Shown here: piece after piece, positions 51,628 through 60,857 of the stretch
Position numbering within the stretch: position 1 is the stretch's first letter
Layout: the number at the start of each line of letters is the position of its first letter
Source of the DNA: CAZVEE01 sp964625525
Lineage (GTDB): Bacteria > Pseudomonadota > Alphaproteobacteria > JAJFIK01
DNA: 61,534 nt
Assembly (NCBI GenBank): GCA_964625525.1
Contig: CAZVEE010000012.1
Location: forward strand, 1-61,534
Direction of reading: 5' to 3'
Made by a program: the position numbers and the translations under genes
Notes under the pieces: model-generated
The model's database searches: none
The model's input: only the letters and a program-made list of their open reading frames with translations
What the model was told of the DNA's origin: nothing

Positions 51628-54012
51628 ATGCTGTTAGCGGTGTTGTCTGGGTTTCTGCTGGCCGCTCTGGCGCCAGCGGCCTATGCCGGCTTGCGCTCGG
51701 GCGCGGGTTGGGTGCTGGCGGTGCTGCCGGCGGCACTGCTGGTGTATTTTACCGGCTTTGTCGGCCCGGTCGCCAATGGAGAGGTCTTGCGCGAAAGCCT
51801 CGCCTGGCTGCCGTCCCTGGGTGTCACCCTATCCTTCACAGTTGATGGGCTTAGCCTCGTCTTTGCCTTGCTGATCACCGGGATCGGCACGTTCATTATT
51901 GTTTATGCGGGCGGTTATCTTGGTGATCACCCGCATTTGGGGCGTTTCTACGCCTTTTTGCTAATGTTCATGGCCTCCATGCTCGGGCTGGTCTTGGCCG
52001 ATAACATCATCACCTTCTTTATTTTCTGGGAGTTGACGTCGCTCACCTCCTTCTTGCTGATCGGCTTCAATCACCATAAGGCCGCCTCCCGCCGGGCCGC
52101 GGTGCAGGCGCTGGTGGTGACCGGCGGTGGTGGGCTGATCCTGCTCGCGGGCCTTTTGCTCATGGCCTCGATCGGCGGCAGCCTGGAGTTCTCGGAGCTG
52201 CTCAGCCAGGGCGATATCTTCCGCGACCATCAGCATTACACGCTGCTTCTGATCCTCATCCTGGGCGGGGCATTCACCAAATCGGCCCAGTTTCAGTTCC
52301 ATTTCTGGTTGCCCGACTCAATGGAAGCGCCGACACCGGTCAGCGCCTACCTGCACTCCGCCACCATGGTGAAGGCGGGCGTCTATCTGCTTGCCCGCGT
52401 GCATCCGGCGTTGGGGGACACCGATCTCTGGATGACTATTCTGCCGGTGTTTGGCGGCGTGACCTTTATCGTGGGCGTGATCCTGGGGCTGCGGCAGACG
52501 GATCTGAAACTCATGCTCGCCTACACGACCGTGGCGAGCCTTGGGCTCCTGGTCATGTTGTTGGGGCTCGGCACCGAAAAAGCCGTCGTGGCGGCCGTGA
52601 CGTATCTGATCGCCCACTCGCTGTTTAAAGGCGCCTTGTTCATGATCGCCGGTGGGATTGACCATTCCACCGGCACCCGCGACCGCACCCGGCTCGGCGG
52701 TCTCTGGGGCGCCATGCCAATCACGGCGGTGGCGTCGCTGCTGGCGGTCCTGTCCATGGCGGGTTTGCCGCCCTTTATCGGCTTCCTGGCCAAGGAAGTG
52801 ATCTACGCCGGCACGCTGGCGCTGCCCACCCAAGCGGATCTGGTCACCTGGGTCGCGGTGGGCGGCAATATCATGATGGGCGCCATCGCCTTCCTGGCGG
52901 GGGTGGGCCCCTTTATGGGCACGAAGCCGGCTTATGAGCATGCACCTCACGAGGGGTCTTTGGCGCTCTGGATCGGGCCCATGGTGCTGGCCGTGCTCGG
53001 GCTTGTGTCCACCCTGGTGCTGGGGTTCACCGAGCATGCGGCGATCCTGCCCGCCGCCTCGGCCATCTGGGGCAGTGGGATCGACATCCATTTGCATCTG
53101 TGGGCCGGCATTAATATGCCGCTGATCCTGAGCATCATCACCGTGGTGGGGGCGTTGGCGCTGTTCTGGCTCGCCGGCCCGGTGACCCGGCTGCTGACCG
53201 CCGTGATCGACCGGCTCTGGGGGCCGGACCGGGGCTATGACCAGGCGTTGTGGGGGCTGCGGGCGCTGGCGCGGCTGATTACGGGCGTGCTTCAGACCGG
53301 TCGCTTGCGCAGCTATGTATTCATTACGGTCGCGACCTTCGTGGCCGCTGTCCTGATCCCCATGGCCGCGACCAATGCCTGGCCGGCGATCCCGGCCCTG
53401 CCGGAAGCGGACTTTTTCGTCTATGCGGTGTGCCTGCTGATCGTCGGCGGCGCGGTGGCGGTCTTGATCACCCCCTCGCGCCTGGAGGCGATCCTGCTTT
53501 TGGGCGTGGTCGGCGTGGCGGTGGCGCTCGTCTTCCTGCTTTTCGGTGCGCCTGATCTGGCGTTCACCCAGTTTATGGTGGAAATCCTGGCCGTGGTCGT
53601 CCTGGCGCTGATTATTCTGCGCCTGCCGGTGGACCGGAAGGACCAGCGCGGCCCACTCGCGGTGTTGCGGGACGCGACGGTGGCAATCGCCGCCGGGGTC
53701 TGCGTGACGTTGATCCTGCTCGCAATCACGGCCGAGCCGTTCGACGCGCGGTTGTCTGAGTATTTCGCCGCCAATTCCTATCCCGAAGCCAAGGGCCGCA
53801 ACATTGTGAACGTCATTCTGGTGGACTTCCGGGCCCTTGATACCTTGGGCGAGATCGCCGTGCTGGTGATCGCCGGGATCGCCGGGCTTGCGCTGATCGG
53901 CGCCCGCGCGCTCGGGCGCCGGGAAACGGTCCGTGACAATGTGGTCACCGCGACCGACCCCGCCACGGTTCACCCCGCCACAGCTCGGACGTCCGGAGGA
54001 CAGCGCGCATGA
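51628..54012 (+). CDS. mrpA: Mrp Na+/H+ antiporter subunit A
   Basis: This 794-residue protein is the largest subunit of the multisubunit Mrp cation/proton antiporter and is related to respiratory complex I subunit NuoL. Functional residues are visible: Glu135 in FIFWELTS, Lys218 in FTKSAQFQFHFWLP and Lys249 in SATMVKAGVYLL. The C-terminal part (from about 600) is the DUF4040/MrpB-like extension of group 1 MrpA. The ATG at 51628 follows GGTGGG. Its stop overlaps mrpB in an ATGA. Confidence 0.95.
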   Translation: MLLAVLSGFLLAALAPAAYAGLRSGAGWVLAVLPAALLVYFTGFVGPVANGEVLRESLAWLPSLGVTLSFTVDGLSLVFALLITGIGTFIIVYAGGYLGDHPHLGRFYAFLLMFMASMLGLVLADNIITFFIFWELTSLTSFLLIGFNHHKAASRRAAVQALVVTGGGGLILLAGLLLMASIGGSLEFSELLSQGDIFRDHQHYTLLLILILGGAFTKSAQFQFHFWLPDSMEAPTPVSAYLHSATMVKAGVYLLARVHPALGDTDLWMTILPVFGGVTFIVGVILGLRQTDLKLMLAYTTVASLGLLVMLLGLGTEKAVVAAVTYLIAHSLFKGALFMIAGGIDHSTGTRDRTRLGGLWGAMPITAVASLLAVLSMAGLPPFIGFLAKEVIYAGTLALPTQADLVTWVAVGGNIMMGAIAFLAGVGPFMGTKPAYEHAPHEGSLALWIGPMVLAVLGLVSTLVLGFTEHAAILPAASAIWGSGIDIHLHLWAGINMPLILSIITVVGALALFWLAGPVTRLLTAVIDRLWGPDRGYDQALWGLRALARLITGVLQTGRLRSYVFITVATFVAAVLIPMAATNAWPAIPALPEADFFVYAVCLLIVGGAVAVLITPSRLEAILLLGVVGVAVALVFLLFGAPDLAFTQFMVEILAVVVLALIILRLPVDRKDQRGPLAVLRDATVAIAAGVCVTLILLAITAEPFDARLSEYFAANSYPEAKGRNIVNVILVDFRALDTLGEIAVLVIAGIAGLALIGARALGRRETVRDNVVTATDPATVHPATARTSGGQRA

Positions 54013-54422
54013 ATTCGATCATTCTCCGGGTCACCACGCCGTTCATCGTCTGCCTGACCGTGGTGTTCTCCATCTTCGTCCTGTTTCGTGGCCATAACGA
54101 ACCGGGCGGCGGGTTCATCGGCGGTCTGATCGCGGCGTCCGCCTTTGCCCTTTATTCGATCACCGACGGCCCGGCGGCCACGCGGCGCGCCATGGGCCTG
54201 CATCCCATGATCTATGCGGGGACGGGCCTGTTTTTGGCCGCGCTCAGCGGCCTCTTGTCGCTTTTTGCCGGCAAGCCGTTCCTCACGGGGCTCTGGTACA
54301 TCCCGGAGATCGACGAAAACTTCAAATTGATCGCCACGCCGGTGCTCTTCGATATCGGCGTTTATCTGGTGGTGGTGGGGGCCGTGGTGGCTCTGGCGCT
54401 TGAACTGGAAGGAGAGGACTGA
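54009..54422 (+). CDS. mrpB: Mrp antiporter subunit B
   Basis: This 137-residue protein has four helices and the MnhB signature FRGHNEPGGGFIGGLIAASAF (GHNEPGGGFIGGLIAASAF shown in part), with VLFDIGVYLVVVGAV near the end. It is a membrane subunit of the Mrp complex. It starts inside the mrpA stop and ends directly against the GTG of mrpC. Confidence 0.95.
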   Translation: MNSIILRVTTPFIVCLTVVFSIFVLFRGHNEPGGGFIGGLIAASAFALYSITDGPAATRRAMGLHPMIYAGTGLFLAALSGLLSLFAGKPFLTGLWYIPEIDENFKLIATPVLFDIGVYLVVVGAVVALALELEGED

Positions 54423-54803
54423 GTGGAACCGATACTCTCCGTCGTCGTCGGCATCCTGTTCGCCATCGCGGTTTATCTGCTGATGTCCCGGTCGGTGGTG
54501 CGCATCCTGCTCGGGGTGTTCACCCTCGGTAATGCGGCCAATCTGCTGATTTTCACGGCCGGCCGGCTCACCCGGGAGGTGCCTCCCTTGGTGCCCGAGG
54601 GCATGTATGTGCCGCCCATCGAACCCGCGATCGCCAATCCACTGCCCCAGGCGCTGATCCTGACCGCGATTGTCATCAGCTTTGCCCTGACCGTCTTCAT
54701 CCTGATCCTGGCCTATCGCGCCTATGAGAGCCTCGGCACCGTGGATACCCACGACATGCGCGAGGCCGAGCCCAGAACCGCGGGGGAGGCGGACGTCCAA
54801 TGA
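54423..54803 (+). CDS. mrpC: Mrp antiporter subunit C (NuoK-like)
   Basis: This 126-residue protein has three helices and resembles NuoK. SVVRILLGVFTLGNAANLL and PLPQALILTAIVISFALTVF are the usual MnhC segments. It starts with GTG one base after the mrpB stop, with GGAGAGGA just upstream. Its stop overlaps mrpD (ATGA). Confidence 0.94.
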   Translation: MEPILSVVVGILFAIAVYLLMSRSVVRILLGVFTLGNAANLLIFTAGRLTREVPPLVPEGMYVPPIEPAIANPLPQALILTAIVISFALTVFILILAYRAYESLGTVDTHDMREAEPRTAGEADVQ

Positions 54804-56323
54804 CCGGCGTGTTCAGGGATTGGCTCGTCATCGCGCCGTCTGTCATCGCTTTGTTCGGCTTGGCGCTGTGTACCGTGTTTTGGCGCCGCCCCGCGGCGCA
54901 GGCGATTATCGGCATCTGGACCTGTTCGGCGATCCTGGCTTTGGCGGTACTTCTGGCCGCTGAAGTTTGGGCCACCGGCCCGGTGGCCATGAGCATGAGC
55001 AGTTGGCAGGCGCCCTTTGGAATCGCCTTCGCCGCGGACCGCTTCAATGCGGGGCTGGTGGTGGTGACCGCCGTAATCGGCCTTGTCATTGCCGTTTACG
55101 GTGTCGGGACCGTGGACGAGGACAGCCGCAGTTACGGCTTCTATCCCCTGTTGATCGCGCTCGTTTTCGGGGTGATCGGCGGCTTCCTCACGGCGGACAT
55201 GTTCAATCTCTATGTCTGGTTGGAGGTGATGCTGATCTCCTCCTTCGGCCTTTTGGTGCTTGGGGGCTCGCGCGAGCAGATCGACGGCGCGGTGAAGTAT
55301 GCGGTGGTCAATCTGGTGGCGACCACCTTTTTCCTCATTGCGACCGGGTTGCTCTATGGCGCCACCGGTACGCTTAATATGGCCGACCTCAGCCTGATCA
55401 TTGGCGAGACCGGTATGACCGGCACGCTGACAGTGGTGGCCACGCTCTACCTGCTGGCGCTCGGCATGAAAGCGGCCGCATTCCCGCTCTTTTTCTGGCT
55501 GCCCGCGTCCTATCACACCCCGGCGCCGGCGGTGTCCGCGCTGTTTGCAGCTTTGCTGACCAAGGTTGGCGTCTATGCGCTGCTGCGGGTCTTCACCCTG
55601 GTGTTTCCGGTCACCGGCGGCTGGTGGGCGGAGGTGTTCCTGATTATCGCGGTCGCCACCATGCTGATCGGCGCCATCGGCGCGCTGGCTCAGTCGGATC
55701 TGCGCCGCATGGCGGCGTTCCTGGTGGTCTCAGGCATTGGCTACATGCTGGTCGGGCTGGGCCTGACCGGCCGGGAGAGCGCGGACGCGGCCATGACCGG
55801 GTCGATCATGTATGTGATCCATTCCATGGTGATCACGGCCTGCCTGTTCCTGGGCGTGGGCTTGGCGCGCCGGGTGGCGGGCTCGTCGGTGATTGGCGAG
55901 ATGGGCGGGGTCTATGCCCAGGCGCCGGCGCTGGCGTTCCTGATTCTCATTGCCAGCCTGTCCGTGGCCGGCGCGCCGCCTTTCTCGGGCGTGTGGCCAA
56001 AAATCATCTTGGTCAAGGCGGGGTTGGACGCGGGCAGCACTGTGACAGTCGTTGCGGTCCTGGTCGCGGGGTTCTTGTCGCTGATGGCGGTGGGCCGGGC
56101 GTTCGCGCTGGGTATCTGGCGCAATCGCGATGAGGGTGCGCCGGAGCTGCCCAGCGAGCGGGTGGGGGCGGCGGCCCTGAGTGCCTTCGCGCTGCTGGCC
56201 GTCGCGACGTTGGCGCTCGGGCTTTGGCCGCAGGCGCTGGAGGGCTACGCGGCCCAATCCGTGGAGGACCTGCGCAATCCGGCCGCCTATGTGGACGCCG
56301 TCTTGCGTCCGGTCGAGCACTAA
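54800..56323 (+). CDS. mrpD: Mrp antiporter subunit D (NuoN/NuoM-like)
   Basis: This 507-residue protein is the second NuoL/M/N-type subunit and carries part of the proton or cation path. Key segments are NLYVWLEVMLISSFGLLVLG (Glu142), GMKAAAFPLFFWLPASYHTP and ALLTKVGVYALLRV with conserved Lys residues. It has about fourteen helices. It is translationally coupled to mrpC, and mrpE follows after 15 bases. Confidence 0.95.
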   Translation: MTGVFRDWLVIAPSVIALFGLALCTVFWRRPAAQAIIGIWTCSAILALAVLLAAEVWATGPVAMSMSSWQAPFGIAFAADRFNAGLVVVTAVIGLVIAVYGVGTVDEDSRSYGFYPLLIALVFGVIGGFLTADMFNLYVWLEVMLISSFGLLVLGGSREQIDGAVKYAVVNLVATTFFLIATGLLYGATGTLNMADLSLIIGETGMTGTLTVVATLYLLALGMKAAAFPLFFWLPASYHTPAPAVSALFAALLTKVGVYALLRVFTLVFPVTGGWWAEVFLIIAVATMLIGAIGALAQSDLRRMAAFLVVSGIGYMLVGLGLTGRESADAAMTGSIMYVIHSMVITACLFLGVGLARRVAGSSVIGEMGGVYAQAPALAFLILIASLSVAGAPPFSGVWPKIILVKAGLDAGSTVTVVAVLVAGFLSLMAVGRAFALGIWRNRDEGAPELPSERVGAAALSAFALLAVATLALGLWPQALEGYAAQSVEDLRNPAAYVDAVLRPVEH

Positions 56324-56338
56324 GGGAGGAGCGGAATC

Positions 56339-56821
56339 ATGCGGATCCTGGTCTGGATCTTTTCCCTGCTGACCCTCACCGCGGTGTGGGCGGGCATCAC
56401 CGCTGATATCTCGGTGTTCAATTTGCTCGTGGGCGTCGCGGTCAGCGGCATTGGCCTGTGGTTCATCCGCGATTTCGTGGTGCCGACAGAGGTGCGGGTG
56501 CGCCCCTTCCGCGTGGCCTGGCTCGCCATGATTTTCTTTTATGAGCTGGGGATGTCCGCCTGGTCGGTGGTGCGCTTGGTGATCAGACCGCGCCTGGAGA
56601 TGCGCCCGGCCATTGTGGCGCTTCCGCTGTCCACCGGTCGGGACTTCGAGATCACCATGCTCGCCAATATGATCACCCTGACCCCGGGGACGTTGAGCGT
56701 GGATGTGTCGGAAGACAAGAGCACGCTCTACGTTCACGCGCTCGACGTGGACGATCCGGACGAGCTGCGCCGCTATATCAAGCGGACTTTCGAGAGCCGT
56801 ATCATGAGGGCGTTCCGATGA
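56339..56821 (+). CDS. mrpE: Mrp antiporter subunit E
   Basis: This 160-residue protein has two or three N-terminal helices and the MnhE core LANMITLTPGTLSVDVSED followed by LYVHALDVDD. MrpE supports complex assembly and full antiport. GGGAGGAGCGG precedes the ATG. Its stop overlaps mrpF (ATGA). Confidence 0.95.
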   Translation: MRILVWIFSLLTLTAVWAGITADISVFNLLVGVAVSGIGLWFIRDFVVPTEVRVRPFRVAWLAMIFFYELGMSAWSVVRLVIRPRLEMRPAIVALPLSTGRDFEITMLANMITLTPGTLSVDVSEDKSTLYVHALDVDDPDELRRYIKRTFESRIMRAFR

Positions 56822-57135
56822 TGATTTTCACGGGCTCGGAGCCCCAGAGCTTTCTCGATTGGGCGATCCTCATTTCATACGCCTTCCTGCTCATTGCGTT
56901 TATCCTGGGTGGGGTGCGGTTGGTGCGCGGGCCGACCGTGCCTGACCGGATCATGGCGCTCGATTTCATTACTCTGGTGGCCATTGGCTTTGTGGCTCTG
57001 ACGGCGCTGGAAACCGGTCGTGAGGCCTATCTGGACGTCGCGATTGCCCTGGCGCTGGTTGCGTTCCTGGCCACCGTGGCTTTCGCGCGCTATGTGGCGC
57101 GCCGGTCGAGAGATGCGAGGGATGCCCGTGACTGA
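56818..57135 (+). CDS. mrpF: Mrp antiporter subunit F
   Basis: This 105-residue protein with three helices carries the MnhF pattern VRLVRGPTVPDRIMALDF and YLDVAIALALVAFLATVAFA. It is part of the small-subunit module of the complex. It overlaps mrpE by 4 bases and mrpG by 14 bases. Confidence 0.95.
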   Translation: MMIFTGSEPQSFLDWAILISYAFLLIAFILGGVRLVRGPTVPDRIMALDFITLVAIGFVALTALETGREAYLDVAIALALVAFLATVAFARYVARRSRDARDARD

Positions 57136-57514
57136 GGTCGTCGATATTCTCTGTGGTGTCCTGATTTTGCTGGGCACCGGGTTGAGCCTTTTGGCGGCCG
57201 TTGGTGTGCTGCGGTTTCCGGACGTCTATTCCCGTATGCATGCGGCGACCAAGGCCGGTACTCTGGGGGCCGGCGTGGTGATCGCGGCCATGGCCATTCA
57301 TGACGGGCAGCTTGACGTGGTCCTGCGCGCCTTGGCTGGCATTTACTTTCTGATTGTTACGGCGCCCATCGCCGCCCATCTGCTGGGGCGGGCGGCTTAT
57401 AGCGCGGGCATTCCCCTTTGGCACAAAACCGCTTTTGACGATCTGAAAGACCGCTATGACGATCCTCGCCATGGCCCGCGCGGGGCTGATTTGAGCACCC
57501 GCGACTACGAATAA
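57122..57514 (+). CDS. mrpG: Mrp antiporter subunit G
   Basis: This 130-residue protein with three helices contains GVLRFPDVYSRMHAATKAGT, the hallmark of MnhG, and ends in a short hydrophilic tail. The ATG at 57122 is inside the end of mrpF. It completes a seven-gene mrpABCDEFG operon of the group 1 layout; all seven genes appear intact. Confidence 0.95.
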   Translation: MPVTEVVDILCGVLILLGTGLSLLAAVGVLRFPDVYSRMHAATKAGTLGAGVVIAAMAIHDGQLDVVLRALAGIYFLIVTAPIAAHLLGRAAYSAGIPLWHKTAFDDLKDRYDDPRHGPRGADLSTRDYE

Positions 57515-57753
57515 GGGCGCGGGCTGCGGCCACGCGTCCAGAGGACGGCACCGGGCGCGCCGCAGCGTTCCCCCACGCGCCAGAAGACATGACCGCGTGT
57601 AGTGTTTTAGCAGACCAGACTTGAAATCATCCACAGCTAGCAACTTTGCTTTGGGTGGATGAATTTATTCATTTTTGACTTGAAAACGCTAAGCAACCTT
57701 CATAGCGTCTCCTAAGCTTTAGTGACCCATTGTAAAAATCAGGAACAGCATCA
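57515..57753. promoter_or_regulatory. AT-rich promoter region of mucR
   Basis: From about 57595 the composition drops to much higher A+T than the surroundings. It contains a perfect 14-base palindrome ATGAAT-TT-ATTCAT (57659-57672) and T/A-rich steps before mucR. MucR/Ros proteins bind AT-rich sites and usually repress their own genes, so this is a candidate autoregulatory region. A one-mismatch DnaA-box-like TCATCCACA lies at 57627-57635. Confidence 0.6.
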
Positions 57754-58176
57754 ATGGACTCGTCCAAAACCGAACTCGTGGACATGACCGCCGATATTGT
57801 CTCGGCATATGTGGGTAATAATATTGTTGGGTCAGCAGAATTACCGACCCTGATCCAACAGGTCTATTCAGCGTTGCAGGATGCCACGCGCTCGGAACCC
57901 GAAGAGCGCAGTGAGCCGCTGAAACCTGCGGTTAATCCCAAGAAATCCGTGTTCCCCGATTACATTATCTGTCTTGAGGACGGAAAGCAGTTCAAGTCGC
58001 TGAAGCGTCACTTACGCACTCATTACGATCTGTCGCCGGAAGATTACCGCGACAAATGGGACCTGCCGAAAGATTATCCCATGGTGGCCCCCAATTACGC
58101 GGCGGCCCGCTCCCAATTGGCCAAGAATATGGGGCTGGGTCAAAAGGGCCGGACGCGGAAAAAGGCTAAGGTCTGA
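57754..58176 (+). CDS. mucR: MucR/Ros-family zinc-finger transcriptional regulator
   Basis: This 140-residue DNA-binding protein has the MucR domain. An N-terminal oligomerisation part (VDMTADIVSAYVGNNIV) is followed by YIICLEDGKQFKSLKRHLRT, then HYDLSPEDYRDKW. Zinc-site candidates are Cys73, Asp76, His86 and His90, with Asp in the place of the second Cys, as in several MucR homologues. MucR proteins are global H-NS-like regulators of surface polysaccharide, motility and cell cycle in alphaproteobacteria. The C-terminus is basic (GRTRKKAKV). Confidence 0.95.
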   Translation: MDSSKTELVDMTADIVSAYVGNNIVGSAELPTLIQQVYSALQDATRSEPEERSEPLKPAVNPKKSVFPDYIICLEDGKQFKSLKRHLRTHYDLSPEDYRDKWDLPKDYPMVAPNYAAARSQLAKNMGLGQKGRTRKKAKV

Positions 58177-58335
58177 TCAATTTGTCCGGTCCCACGCCTC
58201 AGGCCAGGGCGATGCGGCGGTTTGACGAGGCAGAATGCCGCGGATCGGGGGCGCCAAGGGCGCTGATCTGGTGTCCTGGCCTGGTCCTGTCTGTTTTTTA
58301 AGAAGGCGCAGCGTCCGCGCTGATGCCAGGATCCA

Positions 58336-60234
58336 ATGATGGCGTCTCCGTCTTCCCGGCCTCATGGGGCATCGTCTGCGGTCGGTTGGATCGGCCTGAT
58401 GGCGTGTATCGCTCTGGTGTCATTGCTGCTCGCGGCAATGCCCTTTTGGGTGCTCTCCGAGCCTGAACCCGACCAGCGCGTCGCGCCGCGCTGCCCCGAC
58501 TGTGTGCGCCTGGAGACGCTCGCCGCACGGGTGCTGGAGCAAGGGCGCGAGGCGCACCAGCGGCTCCGGCGTTTGGAAAAACAGGCGGGGCCAGAGGCGG
58601 CGCTTGTCCTGGCTCGCGATGATGTGCAGGCCGCGGCGGCGAGCCATACGGTCTTGGCCCGGGCGGCGCAAGCGTGTGTGACGCAGGCGCTTTGCGCGGT
58701 CGGTTCGACGGGCCCGCTGCGGCCCGACGCGCCCAGGGCGCCGGGCGCAGATCACTGCCGTCCCGGCACCACTCTGCCAGAGGCCCGTGTCCGGGCTGTG
58801 ATGGCACGACTGCGCGAGCGGCTCGACCCCTGTGTCGCGGCGGCGTGTCCGGAAACGGACTGTGCGCTGACGGCGCGTCTGCATGATGCCGTGCGGGCTG
58901 GGGAAGAGTCTCTGGCGTTGCTGGCCCGGCTCGATGGCACGCCGCGGCAGACGGATCCGGCGCTGACGCCCTTGGTGCGCGACACCGTGCGGCTTGCCGC
59001 CACTGTGGATCGTCTGGCCACGGCCTTTCCGGCTCTGCTGGCCCGCACCGTTCAAGCCGATGGTGTGGCCCGCGCGGCGCCGCTTATCGCGTTACGGGCC
59101 GATGTGGTGGGGCTGGCCGCCCGCGCGGATTCACTGGCGCAACGGGCGGCCGAGATGCCTGAAGCGCCGGGCGTGTGGCGTGTGCGTCTACTCGCCGTGC
59201 GGCTGGCGCGTCTTGTCACGGCGTTCGATCAGCTCACCGCCGCCGACAGCACGGCCAGGGGGGAGGGCGCTGACATCCGTGTCGCCGCCTGGCAGGCGGT
59301 AAGCCGCGAGTTAATTCACGTGCTGACCGATGCCGCCCGCCTGCGCCTGACACTCGATGCTCGTCCGCCCCTGGCCGGCATGGACGATTCCGCCTGTGCG
59401 GCGGCTCGCCAGGCCCGCGCCCGTGACCTGGCTCAGGACTTGGCCGTCAGTGCCGCCATGCTCGACACCTGCCGGAAACGGGCGGCCTGCAGCACGTCAC
59501 AGGCGCCCTCGGACGGGACTTTTTTGCCGGCTGGTGGCAGGGCCTTGGCGCCGGCTCTGGATGCGCTGGCGCGTCTGGATGGTGCGCTGACGGCGCTCGA
59601 CCGCCTGGCGACCGACATCACGGTTGCGCCAAGCGTGCTCCCAAGTCTCACGGCGGACCTCGCCCGCTACCAAGTTGGCGAGGCCATGCGCGTGCGCGTG
59701 GAGGGGGCCGAAACGGCCTGCCTGCGCGAGCCTGGCGCGAGCCTCGCCCTGATCCCCCAAACCGCCGGCGGGGCGACACCGCCGCCGGTTCCGCTGCCTT
59801 CGCCTGGGACATCTGTCCTGGTGGAGACGCCGGCCGTGCCCGGTCTCTATGATCTGGCGGTTCTGGCGCCGCCGGCCCGGGGCGGGGCGGCTTTGACCAC
59901 GACGGCGCTCGATATTCTGGCTAGTCCGGAGACATGCTCGGGCTTTTCCGGCTTGTGGGAGACGGATTTCGGGACTTTGCGCCTGGTAGAGCGCGAGGGC
60001 ACCGTGCGGGGGACCTACAGGCGCTCGGCACAGGCGGCTCCGGGGTTCCTCACGGGCTCGGTCTCCGGCCGTGTTCTGACCGGCCGATGGGAGTCGGAAT
60101 TGGGCGCGGGGGGCACGCGGCTGGTGCTCGGCGCGGATGGCCGGACGTTCCGGGGCAGCTGGAGCCATGTGCCCGGCGAATTGGGCGGCACAGGGCCTTG
60201 GAACGGGCGCTGCCGCCTGCCAGCCCGTCCGTGA
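58336..60234 (+). CDS. Large membrane-anchored or exported protein with C-terminal beta domain, unknown function
   Basis: This 632-residue protein has one N-terminal hydrophobic helix (about residues 15-40). A long Ala/Leu/Arg-rich helical region with scattered Cys pairs (RCPDCVRLE, VAAACPETDC, ACSTSQ) runs to about 460. A short beta region follows (LVETPAVPGLYDLAVLAPPA). The last roughly 95 residues repeat a Gly/Trp pattern (FSGLWETDFGTLRLVE, GRVLTGRWESELG, FRGSWSHVPGE), suggesting a small beta barrel. I do not recognise a family for the whole. It follows mucR by 159 bases. Confidence 0.72.
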   Translation: MMASPSSRPHGASSAVGWIGLMACIALVSLLLAAMPFWVLSEPEPDQRVAPRCPDCVRLETLAARVLEQGREAHQRLRRLEKQAGPEAALVLARDDVQAAAASHTVLARAAQACVTQALCAVGSTGPLRPDAPRAPGADHCRPGTTLPEARVRAVMARLRERLDPCVAAACPETDCALTARLHDAVRAGEESLALLARLDGTPRQTDPALTPLVRDTVRLAATVDRLATAFPALLARTVQADGVARAAPLIALRADVVGLAARADSLAQRAAEMPEAPGVWRVRLLAVRLARLVTAFDQLTAADSTARGEGADIRVAAWQAVSRELIHVLTDAARLRLTLDARPPLAGMDDSACAAARQARARDLAQDLAVSAAMLDTCRKRAACSTSQAPSDGTFLPAGGRALAPALDALARLDGALTALDRLATDITVAPSVLPSLTADLARYQVGEAMRVRVEGAETACLREPGASLALIPQTAGGATPPPVPLPSPGTSVLVETPAVPGLYDLAVLAPPARGGAALTTTALDILASPETCSGFSGLWETDFGTLRLVEREGTVRGTYRRSAQAAPGFLTGSVSGRVLTGRWESELGAGGTRLVLGADGRTFRGSWSHVPGELGGTGPWNGRCRLPARP

Positions 60235-60318
60235 GCGTGTCAAAAGTCACACTTATACCGTGAAATGAGCGTCGGAGGCGGAACTGAAATGGCGGAAATC
60301 TGCCGTTTCGCGTTCTAG

Positions 60319-60327
60319 TTATCCACA
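60319..60327 (+). promoter_or_regulatory. Consensus DnaA box upstream of the HdaB-like gene
   Basis: TTATCCACA is an exact match to the DnaA-box consensus, 66 bases before the ATG of a gene encoding a DnaA-domain-IV protein. An inverted TGTGG follows at 60339, so the half-sites CCACA and TGTGG are separated by 11 bases. This may allow DnaA control of the gene; chance occurrence cannot be excluded. Confidence 0.6.
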
Positions 60328-60392
60328 CGTGTAGTCGATGTGGTATACACGTTCGTACTAATCGGTGTCTACCCATCCAAGAGGAGACGGGA

Positions 60393-60836
60393 ATGCAGAA
60401 GGCAGGTCGACACTCTGACAGGCAGGTGCGCGATCGAACTGGACAACCGGACGAGGCAGGAACGTTCCAACAAATCTTTGTGACCCAGTCTCTGGTCGCA
60501 GATGTCTTTGACGTCGATGTTGGGGCATTGCGCGGCCGTGGCAAGGCCGCTGCGGTTGCACGCGCCCGTCAAGCGGCCATGTATCTGGCCCATGTGGTCC
60601 TGGGCTTCACGCCGACGGATGTGGGCCGCGCGTTCAATCGACACCGCACCACGGTCACTCATGCGTGTTCGACGATCGAAGACTGCCGCGATGACGACCG
60701 ATTCAATATGCTCTTGGACGCCTTGGAAGCCTATCTGGAGCAGGGCGTGTTGCAGCGACGGTCGGGCCGGGATCGCGGCGGTCATGGCGGCCCCGACCAG
60801 GGCAGCGCCCTACCGCTGCTGGGGTTTGCGGCGTAA
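60393..60836 (+). CDS. HdaB-like protein with DnaA domain IV (helix-turn-helix)
   Basis: This 147-residue protein consists mainly of a DnaA C-terminal DNA-binding domain (about residues 28-105). VADVFDVDVGALRGRGKAA is followed by VARARQAAMYLAHVVLG and the DnaA signature-like VGRAFNRHRTTVTHACSTIE. It has no AAA+ domain. Caulobacter HdaB is a small conserved DnaA-domain-IV-related protein that stimulates replication initiation by interfering with RIDA, and this looks like a homologue, although the assignment is from memory. AAGAGGAGACGGG precedes the ATG. Confidence 0.85.
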   Translation: MQKAGRHSDRQVRDRTGQPDEAGTFQQIFVTQSLVADVFDVDVGALRGRGKAAAVARARQAAMYLAHVVLGFTPTDVGRAFNRHRTTVTHACSTIEDCRDDDRFNMLLDALEAYLEQGVLQRRSGRDRGGHGGPDQGSALPLLGFAA

Positions 60837-60857
60837 AGCGGGTCTGGGGGGTAAGGC

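Noticed and set aside
52318..53973. 551-codon minus-strand frame inside mrpA
   Set aside because: It is an antisense shadow of mrpA with no recognisable motifs.
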